From Verrucomicrobiota bacterium (GTDB lineage: Bacteria; Verrucomicrobiota; Verrucomicrobiae; Chthoniobacterales; UBA10450), in NCBI GenBank assembly GCA_005887855.1, contig VBQB01000045.1, forward strand, positions 1 through 40,137: a DNA stretch of 40,137 nucleotides. The letters are read 5' to 3'. Made by a program: the position numbers and the translations under genes. The number at the start of each line of letters is the position of its first letter. Within the stretch, counting starts at the first letter, position 1. Shown piece after piece: positions 33,457 to 40,137 of this stretch. The notes under the pieces are model-generated. The model made no database searches, was not told the origin of the DNA, and saw only the letters and a program-made list of their open reading frames with translations.

Positions 33457-34710
33457 GTGATGAACGAGGATCCGGCAAAACTTAGTTTGAGCAATTTTCT
33501 TGCGGGCGAAAGCAACGACCCGCTGCAAGCTCCAGCGAGTTTTACAAATTGGATACGCATGGGTGCGTGGGCCGTCGAGCTGTATGAGCCGGAGCTTCTC
33601 GCCACGGCAGACGCGCGCACGACGATCACTTACGGCGGCAAGCCGCGCCCAGTGATTAATCTCTGTTCCTACAATTATCTCGGCCTTGCCAATCATCCTG
33701 AGGTGATTGCGGTCGCGCACGAAGCGCTCAGGACGCATGGGCTTGGCGCATGCGGCTCACCGATGCTCTCTGGGATGACCGATCTTCATCGGGAGCTCGA
33801 GCGCCGCGTCGCGAAATTTCTGGGCCGCGAAGATGCGATGCTTTTCAATAGCGGATTTGGCGGCGCACTTGGCACGATCTCCGGGCTCCTTCGCAAGGCC
33901 GATGTGGCGCTTCTCGACAACCGTTCACACCTCAGCCTTCGGGACGGAGCGGTGCTTTCCAGATGCCGCACTGAGAAATTCGAGCACAATGATCCAATCT
34001 CGCTCGACACAGCGCTCAGCCGTCAAAAAGGCCGGCGTCAACTCGTCATAGTGGAAGGCATTTATTCGATGGATGGCGATTTCGGTAATTTAAAGGAATT
34101 AATTGATGTGGCCGAATCCCACGGGGCCAGCGTTTTCGTTGACGAAGCCCACTCCATGTTGGCCTGTGGCGAACATGGACGCGGCGCGGTTGAGAAGTTT
34201 GGTGTGGAGAACCGCATTCCGCTCGTTTATGGCACATTCTCCAAGGCCTTTGGGGCGCTGGGAGGATTCGTCGCGGGTTCGAAGGAGACACTGCAATATC
34301 TGCGCTTTTACGCGCATCCTTACGTTTACTCCTGTGCGCTTCCACCGGTTGTGATCGCAGCAATTCTCAAAGCGCTTGAAATCGGGACGAGCCAGCCAGA
34401 ACTACGCGCGCAACTTTGGAAAAATGCCGATTACTTCCACACGCAACTTCACAGTCTCGGGCTCGACACCGGAGCATCGACAACTTACGTAATGCCTATT
34501 GTCATCGGTGATCGGGAGCGGATGTATCGACTCGGCCACGAATTGCGGGCGCGTGGCCTCTGGGTCGCCCCCGTGGATTATCCGGCTGTGCCGCAAAACC
34601 GAATCTGTTTTCGGGCCTGCGTGACCGCCAAACATACGCGAGCGGATTTGGACGAAGCGCTCAACATTCTCGAGGACACACTCATTCCGACGGCGCTACA
34701 GAACGCCTGA
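33457..34710 (+). CDS. spt: Serine palmitoyltransferase-like alpha-oxoamine synthase
   Basis: 417 residues from a GTG with GGGAG eight bases upstream; the next codon is ATG. It is a PLP-dependent alpha-oxoamine synthase: the PLP lysine is in YGTFSKAFGALGGF (K263), the ring-binding Asp in VFVDEAH (229-232), and the stacking His likely H158. SPT condenses serine with an acyl thioester to 3-ketosphinganine, the committed step of sphingolipid synthesis. By motif alone it could also be AONS/BioF, KBL or ALAS, but the neighbours (bCerS-like, desaturase, hydroxylase, CDP-alcohol transferases) favour SPT. No acyl carrier protein gene is adjacent, unlike in some other bacterial spt loci. Confidence 0.82.
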   Translation: MMNEDPAKLSLSNFLAGESNDPLQAPASFTNWIRMGAWAVELYEPELLATADARTTITYGGKPRPVINLCSYNYLGLANHPEVIAVAHEALRTHGLGACGSPMLSGMTDLHRELERRVAKFLGREDAMLFNSGFGGALGTISGLLRKADVALLDNRSHLSLRDGAVLSRCRTEKFEHNDPISLDTALSRQKGRRQLVIVEGIYSMDGDFGNLKELIDVAESHGASVFVDEAHSMLACGEHGRGAVEKFGVENRIPLVYGTFSKAFGALGGFVAGSKETLQYLRFYAHPYVYSCALPPVVIAAILKALEIGTSQPELRAQLWKNADYFHTQLHSLGLDTGASTTYVMPIVIGDRERMYRLGHELRARGLWVAPVDYPAVPQNRICFRACVTAKHTRADLDEALNILEDTLIPTALQNA

Positions 34711-34731
34711 GTTTGGGATCGTCTGAGTTTG

Positions 34732-35667
34732 ATGCCGGAACAAATCGAACAACTGCCTTCTACCATCGAAGCCACTTACAAGGCGCGCGAGGTCGAAGGA
34801 GTTCTCGATCTTTATTTTTACAGACCAATCGGATTTCGGCTGGCCTGGCTTTTCGCGAAGCTTAAGATGACGCCGGCAGCCGTCACCTGGTTTGGCGGTC
34901 TCCTTGGAGTTATTGCAGGTCACCTTTATTATTATCGTGATTTACGCACGAACATCATCGGCATGGCGTTTCATGTTTGCGCCAATGCGCTTGATAATGC
35001 CGATGGTCAGCTCGCCCGTTTGACTCACCGGGAAAACCGGGATGGCCGCATTATTGACAGCATCGCCGACCATCTTGTTTTCGTAAGCATTTATGTTCAC
35101 TTGACGCTTCGTTACCTGGTTGCAGGATGTTCGCCTGCTATCTGTCTTCTCGCGCTTGCGGCTGGGGTCAGTCATGCATTGCAAGGCGCCGCGGCTGATT
35201 ATTATCGCAGTAGCTATCTTTATTTTGTAACGGACCGAGCGGGGATGGGACTGGATTCCTCTTCTGCCCTGCGATCGAGTTATCGAGAGCTTAGCTGGCG
35301 CACCAAACCATGGAAGAAGCTTCTGTTCGCATTGTATTTGAATTTCACGCGTCAACAGGAGATCCTTTCGCCGCATCTGAAAAGATTGCGCGATACAGTC
35401 GGCAAACTGTTCCGCTGCGAAATCCCAAACTGGCTGAGAATGCGTTATCGAAATTTGGCCAGCCCGATGTTTAAGTGGTGGAGCTTATTGATGACGAACA
35501 CGCGGATGCTAGTGTTGTTTGCTCTCCTGTTTATCGGTCAGCCGATTTGGTATTTCTGGTTCGAGCTCACCCTACTTAATTTGCTGCTCGTCTACCTTAT
35601 TGTTCGTCAGGAAAATATGGCTGAATCGTTGGAGGAAGCGGCGGTAACATGGCAAACTTCGGCGTAG
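34732..35667 (+). CDS. CDP-alcohol phosphatidyltransferase 1
   Basis: 311 residues from the ATG at 34732. The family signature D-x2-D-G-x2-A-R-x8-G-x3-D-x3-D is complete: D88, D91, G92, A95, R96, G105, D109, D113. These residues bind two metal ions and the CDP pyrophosphate. Hydrophobic segments before and after indicate a multi-pass inner-membrane enzyme. The C-terminal extension of about 130 residues beyond the catalytic core ends with a further hydrophobic segment (MLVLFALLFIGQPIWYFWFE). Family members exchange CMP of a CDP-alcohol for another alcohol. It lies 21 bp after spt and 16 bp before the bCerS-like gene. A head-group transferase for ceramide is suggested. Confidence 0.85.
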   Translation: MPEQIEQLPSTIEATYKAREVEGVLDLYFYRPIGFRLAWLFAKLKMTPAAVTWFGGLLGVIAGHLYYYRDLRTNIIGMAFHVCANALDNADGQLARLTHRENRDGRIIDSIADHLVFVSIYVHLTLRYLVAGCSPAICLLALAAGVSHALQGAAADYYRSSYLYFVTDRAGMGLDSSSALRSSYRELSWRTKPWKKLLFALYLNFTRQQEILSPHLKRLRDTVGKLFRCEIPNWLRMRYRNLASPMFKWWSLLMTNTRMLVLFALLFIGQPIWYFWFELTLLNLLLVYLIVRQENMAESLEEAAVTWQTSA

Positions 35668-35683
35668 ATCGCCTTCTTCACTC

Positions 35684-36817
35684 GTGTCCGAGATCGAAGT
35701 TTCAGAAGTCAGGTCGCGCTGGGATCGCGATGCGTTCATCAAATTTCAGTGGCGAATTTACAAAAACGATCCGGCGTGGGTGCCGCCGTTAATCATCGAA
35801 CGCAAGGCGTTCCTCAATCGCAAGCGGCATCCGTTTTACAAGCACGGCGACGCTGCATTATTTCTCGCCCGAGAGAACGGCGAAATCGCTGGGCGAATCA
35901 TGGTGAGCGATGATCCGAACTACAATTCGTTGCATCAGTCGAACATCGGCTGCTTTGGCCTCTTCGAGTGCGTCGATAATCGCAACGTCGCGACCGCGCT
36001 CTTTCAAGCTGCGGCCGGATGGCTCCGCAAAAAAGGTCGCACCGAAATGATGGGGCCAATCGATTACTCAACGAACTACGTCTGCGGTCTCTTGATTGAA
36101 GGATTCCAGTTTGCGCCGACTATCCTGACCGCGCACAATCCGCCCTATTACCGGGAGTTGATCGAGAGCTGCGGTTTTGCGAAAGCGAAAGATTGGTACG
36201 CCTGGTGGTTTGCTGATCCGGCGAAGGCCGCCGCCCGTTTGCGGCTAGTGACAGAACGGTTGCGCAAGCGCTTGCCGGCCATTATTCGCCCCGGAAATCT
36301 TAAGAATATCCGCGAAGAAAGCAGACGGCTTCGCGAAATTTACAATCAAGCGTGGAAAAAGAATTGGGGTTTTGTGCCATTCACGGAAGCGGAGTTCGAG
36401 TTCATGACGCACGAGCTCAAGCAGCTCGTCATTCCAGAGTTCACGCTCATCGCGGAAATCGGCGACGAGCCGGTCGGCTTCATCCTATGTGTGCCGGACA
36501 TCAACGTCGCCCTCCGCCATACCAATGGCCGGCTTACGACTTTCGGGTTGCCAATCGGCCTTGTAAAACTTCTCTATCACAAGAGCCGTACGCGAACCGC
36601 GCGACTGATCGCGCTTGGCGTGATCGAAAAATATCGCCGTAACGGCATTGCCGAAATGCTTGTGCTGCGGATTATCGAAGACGCAATGATCAAACGCGGA
36701 TTTAGGGGAGAGCTCAGTCTTACGCTTGAAGATAATTTCACGATCAACCGTTTCCTCGAAACGTTGGGCGCGGCGCGCTACAAAACCTATCGAATTTTCC
36801 AGAGGGCATTGACGTAA
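35684..36817 (+). CDS. bCerS-like GNAT N-acyltransferase (candidate bacterial ceramide synthase)
   Basis: 377 residues from a GTG start. The N-terminal part (FQWRIYKNDPAWVPPLIIER, HGDAALFLARENGEIAGRIM, IGCFGLFECVD, MMGPIDYSTNYVCGLLIEGF) matches the long GNAT-fold family to which the bacterial ceramide synthase of Caulobacter belongs, as I recall it. The C-terminal GNAT core includes RLIALGVIEKYRRNGIAEML, an acyl-CoA pyrophosphate-binding-like loop. It would N-acylate sphinganine or ketosphinganine. The stop overlaps the next start as TAATG. A generic GNAT role cannot be excluded from the sequence. Confidence 0.78.
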   Translation: MSEIEVSEVRSRWDRDAFIKFQWRIYKNDPAWVPPLIIERKAFLNRKRHPFYKHGDAALFLARENGEIAGRIMVSDDPNYNSLHQSNIGCFGLFECVDNRNVATALFQAAAGWLRKKGRTEMMGPIDYSTNYVCGLLIEGFQFAPTILTAHNPPYYRELIESCGFAKAKDWYAWWFADPAKAAARLRLVTERLRKRLPAIIRPGNLKNIREESRRLREIYNQAWKKNWGFVPFTEAEFEFMTHELKQLVIPEFTLIAEIGDEPVGFILCVPDINVALRHTNGRLTTFGLPIGLVKLLYHKSRTRTARLIALGVIEKYRRNGIAEMLVLRIIEDAMIKRGFRGELSLTLEDNFTINRFLETLGAARYKTYRIFQRALT

Positions 36818-37524
36818 TGAGCAAGCCTCAGGACGGTTTCGTCTCGCGGTTTCTGAATCGGCCGATTTCGCGCCGCATAACGCGTTTTCTGCTCAAGTTT
36901 CCGATTCATCCCAGCGCCTGGACGATATCGATCTTTATTTTGCCCCTAATCGCCTGTGTGTTTTTCGTGCGCGGCGATTACATAAGCGTCGTCATCGGCG
37001 CGGCCATTTTTCAAGCGTTCAGTACTCTTGACGGCTGCGACGGTGAAATTGCGCGCGCCAAGAATTTGGAATCGAAATTCGGGGAACGTTTGGATCACTT
37101 CTGCGATTTTCTCGCAAGCCTTCTCTACGTTCTCGCTCTTGGGTTGGGGCTTCATCGTCCGAGTGAAGGAATTGTCTGTGCCGTCTTGATTACCGCCAAC
37201 GAATGGCTCCTACGGGCTGGCAAGAGCGAAATGTCGGTGGCCTCGTCCACGTTGAATGAATCGCTTTATACGAGACACCACGGAATGATCGGGCATTCCG
37301 GTTTGCTCAATCTCGGCGAACGATTTGTGTGGTGGCTGTTTCAGTTGACCAAACGCGACATGGCTGTTTTCGCTTTTCTCATCCTTGCGTCACTCGGCTT
37401 GGCGGACTGGATCCTTCATCTTTGGATGATTGTTGCCGGCGCGAGCCTAATTCTCAGCGCGATTGCCGCGATCAGATCCGGCGCTGGCCATGGCGATGTC
37501 GTGGCGCGCGACCCGCGATCGTAA
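36817..37524 (+). CDS. CDP-alcohol phosphatidyltransferase 2 (DIPPS/IPCT-partner-like)
   Basis: 235 residues, start overlapping the previous stop by one base (TAATG). The catalytic signature is complete: D72, D75, G76, A79, R80, G89, D93, D97, in LDGCDGEIARAKNLESKFGE and RLDHFCD. The pattern DGCDGEIARAK resembles the transferase half of archaeal di-myo-inositol-phosphate-phosphate synthases, which use CDP-inositol as donor. Several TM segments are present. The convergent neighbour is an inositol-1-phosphate-cytidylyltransferase-like enzyme, whose gene overlaps this one by 78 bp at the 3' end. It may use a CDP-polyol made by that enzyme. Confidence 0.85.
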   Translation: MSKPQDGFVSRFLNRPISRRITRFLLKFPIHPSAWTISIFILPLIACVFFVRGDYISVVIGAAIFQAFSTLDGCDGEIARAKNLESKFGERLDHFCDFLASLLYVLALGLGLHRPSEGIVCAVLITANEWLLRAGKSEMSVASSTLNESLYTRHHGMIGHSGLLNLGERFVWWLFQLTKRDMAVFAFLILASLGLADWILHLWMIVAGASLILSAIAAIRSGAGHGDVVARDPRS

Positions 37525-38157
37525 TTGCGTCTCGGCACACGCCAGCATTTCGGGTGTGTCGACGTCCTGCCACCAGGCGCCGCCAATATCAACGCCGCGA
37601 ACCTGGTTATCTTCGGCCATTAGGCGGACTCCGTCGGCAAGACTGCAGTCGCCATTCTGCCTCGCTCGCTCGAGGTAATCGAAGATATTGACGGGACAAA
37701 CGAATATTCCAGCATCGATCGCGTCGTAATCGCGCAGATGTTTTCCGATTGCGACGATCTGGTGGCCGTGCGTTTGAACTTTCATCGCATCATCGACATC
37801 GAAAATTGAATCAAGCTTTCGGTCGATCGCGACGTTGAGTTGGTCAAGGACGGCCTCACGGATCAGAAGGTCCATAATTGATCGGTCAAATAAATGGTCG
37901 GTCATTGTTAAAAGAAACGGCGACGTTACCTGATTGGCCGGCATCAACTGTTTGACCGCCTCGATCATCCGAGCGCTTTGGTAGCCAACGATAAAGCTGA
38001 CCTTTTTGATTCCCGCGTGAATCAGCGCATCGATCGTGTAACAAATCAACGGACGGCCAAGCACCGGGACGAACGGCTTCAAGAAAGTCTCGTCGGAACC
38101 ACGCAGACGCGAACCCGACCCGGCCATTAAGATGACTGCATCGGAGAACGCGGTCAT
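37447..38157 (-). CDS. Sugar/polyol-phosphate nucleotidyltransferase (IPCT-like)
   Basis: 236 residues. The N-terminus AVILMAGSGSRLRGSDETFL followed by KPFVPVLGRPLICYTIDAL is the pyrophosphorylase signature (GxGxRL and K). Later segments TMTDHLFDRSIMDLL, DDAMKVQTHGHQIVAIGKHL and DYDAIDAGIFVCP match, as I recall it, inositol-1-phosphate cytidylyltransferases that make CDP-inositol. The stretch between AVKQL and PFLLTMTDH seems about 25-30 residues shorter than I expect, so activity should not be assumed. Its ATG overlaps the TGA of the SDR gene (ATGA). The last 26 codons overlap the convergent transferase gene. Confidence 0.8.
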   Translation of the reverse strand: MTAFSDAVILMAGSGSRLRGSDETFLKPFVPVLGRPLICYTIDALIHAGIKKVSFIVGYQSARMIEAVKQLMPANQVTSPFLLTMTDHLFDRSIMDLLIREAVLDQLNVAIDRKLDSIFDVDDAMKVQTHGHQIVAIGKHLRDYDAIDAGIFVCPVNIFDYLERARQNGDCSLADGVRLMAEDNQVRGVDIGGAWWQDVDTPEMLACAETQLRSRVARHDIAMASAGSDRGNRAEN

Positions 38158-38957
38158 ATACCGTAATATCTCTTAAGACCCCAGATCCTGACGCGCTGGG
38201 GAAGAAATCTAAAAATCACCGGCGCGATTTTTGTTTGAAATCCGTTGCCGACGGTCATGCGCGGCGGCGGATTCGTCTGATCGATAAGTTCACAGACACG
38301 ACGCGCAACCAGATCGGGCTTCGGCGCTTTCTTCATGTTGCGTTCGACTACATCCCAAGTTTTGGCGAGCTTTGCCTCATATCGCGACCCGCGCTGCTCG
38401 CTTTTCGTCACGGCATCGTTGAAGTCCGTGCAAATATCGCCGGGTTGGAGATCAACAATGCGCACTCGCGAATCGGGCAGCTCCAGTTGGATCGACATGG
38501 TGAATGATGCCATGGCCGCCTTCGCGGCGTTGTAAGCCGCCATGAACGGAACTGGAAGACGGCCAGCCAGCGATGTGATGTTGATGATCAAACCTTCTCC
38601 TCGTGCTTGCATCGCACGTAATGCCAGCTGCATTAACCGCACGTGCCCGAAAACGAGAATTTGAAATTGGCTTGCCATTTCCTTTTCGGAAAGATTTCCG
38701 GCCGGACCAAAATGTCCGCTGCCGGCGTTGTTGATCAAAACTTCGAAATGACCAGCTTCCGCGAGAGCGGGGTTGAATGCTTCCTCCACAGAATGGGGAT
38801 CGCCCAGGTCGAGACGCACCGGACGCAAGCGTGGCATCTTCGGAATGCGTTCCAAATTGCGCGACGTGCCCCAGACCTCGTATCCTCGTTTGGTCAGGGC
38901 CGAGGCGATGGCTTTCCCAATGCCAGAGCTGGCGCCAGTCAGGAAAATCTTTTTCAC
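38154..38957 (-). CDS. Short-chain dehydrogenase (candidate 3-ketosphinganine reductase)
   Basis: 267 residues, classical SDR length. TGASSGIG (7-14) binds NAD(P), NNAG is at 76-79, and the catalytic set is S129 and YNAAK (Y142, K146). TSRNLER after the second strand hints at NADPH preference. In this context the likely substrate is 3-ketosphinganine (as for eukaryotic KDSR), but SDRs are too diverse to prove that; the Caulobacter pathway uses a different, epimerase-type reductase. It is coupled to the nucleotidyltransferase gene and convergent to the main operon. Confidence 0.83.
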   Translation of the reverse strand: MKKIFLTGASSGIGKAIASALTKRGYEVWGTSRNLERIPKMPRLRPVRLDLGDPHSVEEAFNPALAEAGHFEVLINNAGSGHFGPAGNLSEKEMASQFQILVFGHVRLMQLALRAMQARGEGLIINITSLAGRLPVPFMAAYNAAKAAMASFTMSIQLELPDSRVRIVDLQPGDICTDFNDAVTKSEQRGSRYEAKLAKTWDVVERNMKKAPKPDLVARRVCELIDQTNPPPRMTVGNGFQTKIAPVIFRFLPQRVRIWGLKRYYGI

Positions 38958-39079
38958 GATTCGAAAACTAGCTTCATGTCGCCTGACGCATCTCGTATTG
39001 CTCTCGCATTCATTCCTATTTTAACTGTCGCCCGGACGCAAGAGTGTCCTGTGAGCCGTACCATGTCGATCTTGCCTCT

Positions 39080-39967
39080 ATGTTTCCGCTGATTTCGGTC
39101 GTCCTTGTCCTTTTGGCTGCGCTGCGCCTCAGGCGGCTGCTTCCCATTTTGAGAAGCCAACGTCAGCAAGTTCGCTTCATTCGCGAAACTCTCGCGACGA
39201 GCCCCAGCCGCGATGTCCGCCGCGTCATTGTTTCAATGTCGACCGTACCTGACCGGATCAACAATCTGCGTCCGACGATCCGCGCTCTTCTCGAGCAAAC
39301 GCGGCCACCGGACGAGATCGTGCTGGCCATTCCGGAATTTTCGGTTCGCGAGCAGCGAACCTATGTCCTGCCCAAGTATATTTCACGCCTGCCGCGCGTC
39401 CGGATTTTACATTGCGGGAAGGATTGGGGACCGTCGACAAAGTTTATTCCCGCAGTCCAGGGAGAGCTGGCTGCTGGACGCGGCGACACTTTGATCATGG
39501 TGATAGACGACGATCGCGTTTATCCGCGCGACGCGCTCAAAACCTATCTTCATTACAGCGCACGTTTACCCGACGCGGCGCTTTGTTTCCGCGGCGCCGC
39601 GATGCCGTCCACATTGGATTGGGACGATGCCAGAATGATTTACGCGAAGGATCTGCGCGAGCCGCATCGGGTGGCCGTTATTACCGGGTGCGGAAGCTAT
39701 TTGATTCAGCCGAGATTTTTTGACGAATCACTCTGGGACTATTCAGGAGCCCCGCAAATAGCGTTTCACATCGACGACATTTGGATTAGCGGATGTCTCA
39801 GTCGTCGCGGCGTGAAAAGATATGCGGTGCCGGCATCGGCCATGATGCGCAGTGTCCTTCGCCAGCGATGGACTGTGTCCCTAAACAAGATTCCCGGTCG
39901 TCAGAAACTCAACAATGAAACGATCGCGTTCTTTCGGGACACCTGGGACGTCTTCGCTTCGCACTAA
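39080..39967 (+). CDS. Membrane-anchored glycosyltransferase-like protein
   Basis: 295 residues from the ATG at 39080; an upstream in-frame start at 39044 is possible. An N-terminal anchor (MFPLISVVLVLLAALRLRRL) is followed by IVSMSTVPDRINNLRPTIRA, LLEQTRPPDEIVLAIP, and LIMVIDDDRVYPRDALKTYL; the DDD is a probable metal/NDP-sugar-binding DxD motif of GT2-like enzymes. GCGSYLIQPRFF and FHIDDIWISG are further conserved-looking segments. It might glycosylate the lipid made by the cluster. The stop overlaps the convergent partial gene by two bases. Confidence 0.72.
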   Translation: MFPLISVVLVLLAALRLRRLLPILRSQRQQVRFIRETLATSPSRDVRRVIVSMSTVPDRINNLRPTIRALLEQTRPPDEIVLAIPEFSVREQRTYVLPKYISRLPRVRILHCGKDWGPSTKFIPAVQGELAAGRGDTLIMVIDDDRVYPRDALKTYLHYSARLPDAALCFRGAAMPSTLDWDDARMIYAKDLREPHRVAVITGCGSYLIQPRFFDESLWDYSGAPQIAFHIDDIWISGCLSRRGVKRYAVPASAMMRSVLRQRWTVSLNKIPGRQKLNNETIAFFRDTWDVFASH

Positions 39968-40137
39968 AGACGATGGTGCTTGAAGCGGGTATGGTGCCGC
40001 CACCACTGAACACCGAAGACTGCCAAAAAAGCCGCGGCGCTCGTAACTTGTCCGACAATTCCATGCAGTAACGTGCGGCAGACGAGAGCGGGAAAAAGCG
40101 CGATCATTGCGGCGATCAGCGGTGGGCGAATGTCGCT
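39964..40137 (-). CDS. C-terminus of a membrane protein, truncated by the window
   Basis: The minus-strand frame is open to the window edge and gives 57 C-terminal residues: LIAAMIALFPALVCRTLLHG and VTSAAAFLAVFGVQWWRHHT, then a basic tail. Two hydrophobic segments and a basic end suggest the C-terminus of a membrane enzyme such as a GT2 glycosyltransferase. The family cannot be fixed from this fragment. It converges on the glycosyltransferase gene with overlapping stop codons. Confidence 0.55.
   Translation of the reverse strand, partial: SDIRPPLIAAMIALFPALVCRTLLHGIVGQVTSAAAFLAVFGVQWWRHHTRFKHHRL

Overview
The window looks like the chromosome of a Gram-negative soil bacterium. The Verrucomicrobiota (Chthoniobacterales, Udaeobacter-like) is my best guess. 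That placement rests on gene content (Kdo transferase, Rho with a basic N-terminal extension, two-domain GlnE, many small orphan proteins with decayed copies) and is not proven by any marker here.

Layout. (1) 1-3418: a large secreted BNR/Asp-box protein, a strong intrinsic terminator and a small secreted protein. (2) 3637-13867: a conserved housekeeping block with yebC-type regulator, rho, a DUF4112 membrane protein, glnE and a diacylglycerol/sphingosine-type lipid kinase on the minus strand, then an asmA-like/rsmD/waaA operon joined by ATGA overlaps, and tRNA-Glu(TTC). (3) 13868-31298: a variable region with a J-domain protein overlapping a TonB-C secreted protein, a set of small ATGA-coupled minus-strand genes headed by a sigma region-2-only protein, a secreted NTF2/SnoaL-like protein, and a signalling/uptake segment (ECF sigma factor, Ser/Thr kinase with TPRs, TonB-dependent receptor) flanked on both sides by paralogous GlxA-type AraC regulators. 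Several genes here are broken: the receptor has an early stop, the kinase N-terminus is frameshifted, and a small-protein gene, a TPR protein and a NIPSNAP gene survive as remnants. (4) 31299-40137: a lipid-biosynthesis cluster.

The most interesting part is that last cluster. It encodes a DEGS1-like sphingolipid desaturase, an FA2H/Scs7-like hydroxylase, a serine palmitoyltransferase-type enzyme, two CDP-alcohol phosphatidyltransferases, a bCerS-like GNAT acyltransferase, an SDR (candidate ketosphinganine reductase), an inositol-1-phosphate cytidylyltransferase-like nucleotidyltransferase and a glycosyltransferase. Read together they suggest a nearly complete bacterial sphingolipid pathway that includes eukaryote-like desaturation and hydroxylation, with a head group possibly added from a CDP-activated polyol rather than from CDP-lipid. 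The functions are inferred from motifs; no product has been shown.

Smaller structures worth noting are a 92-bp direct repeat carrying a terminator hairpin (28452 and 31299), an 82-bp REPIN-like palindrome (33111-33192), and coding tandem repeats at 15574-15779.
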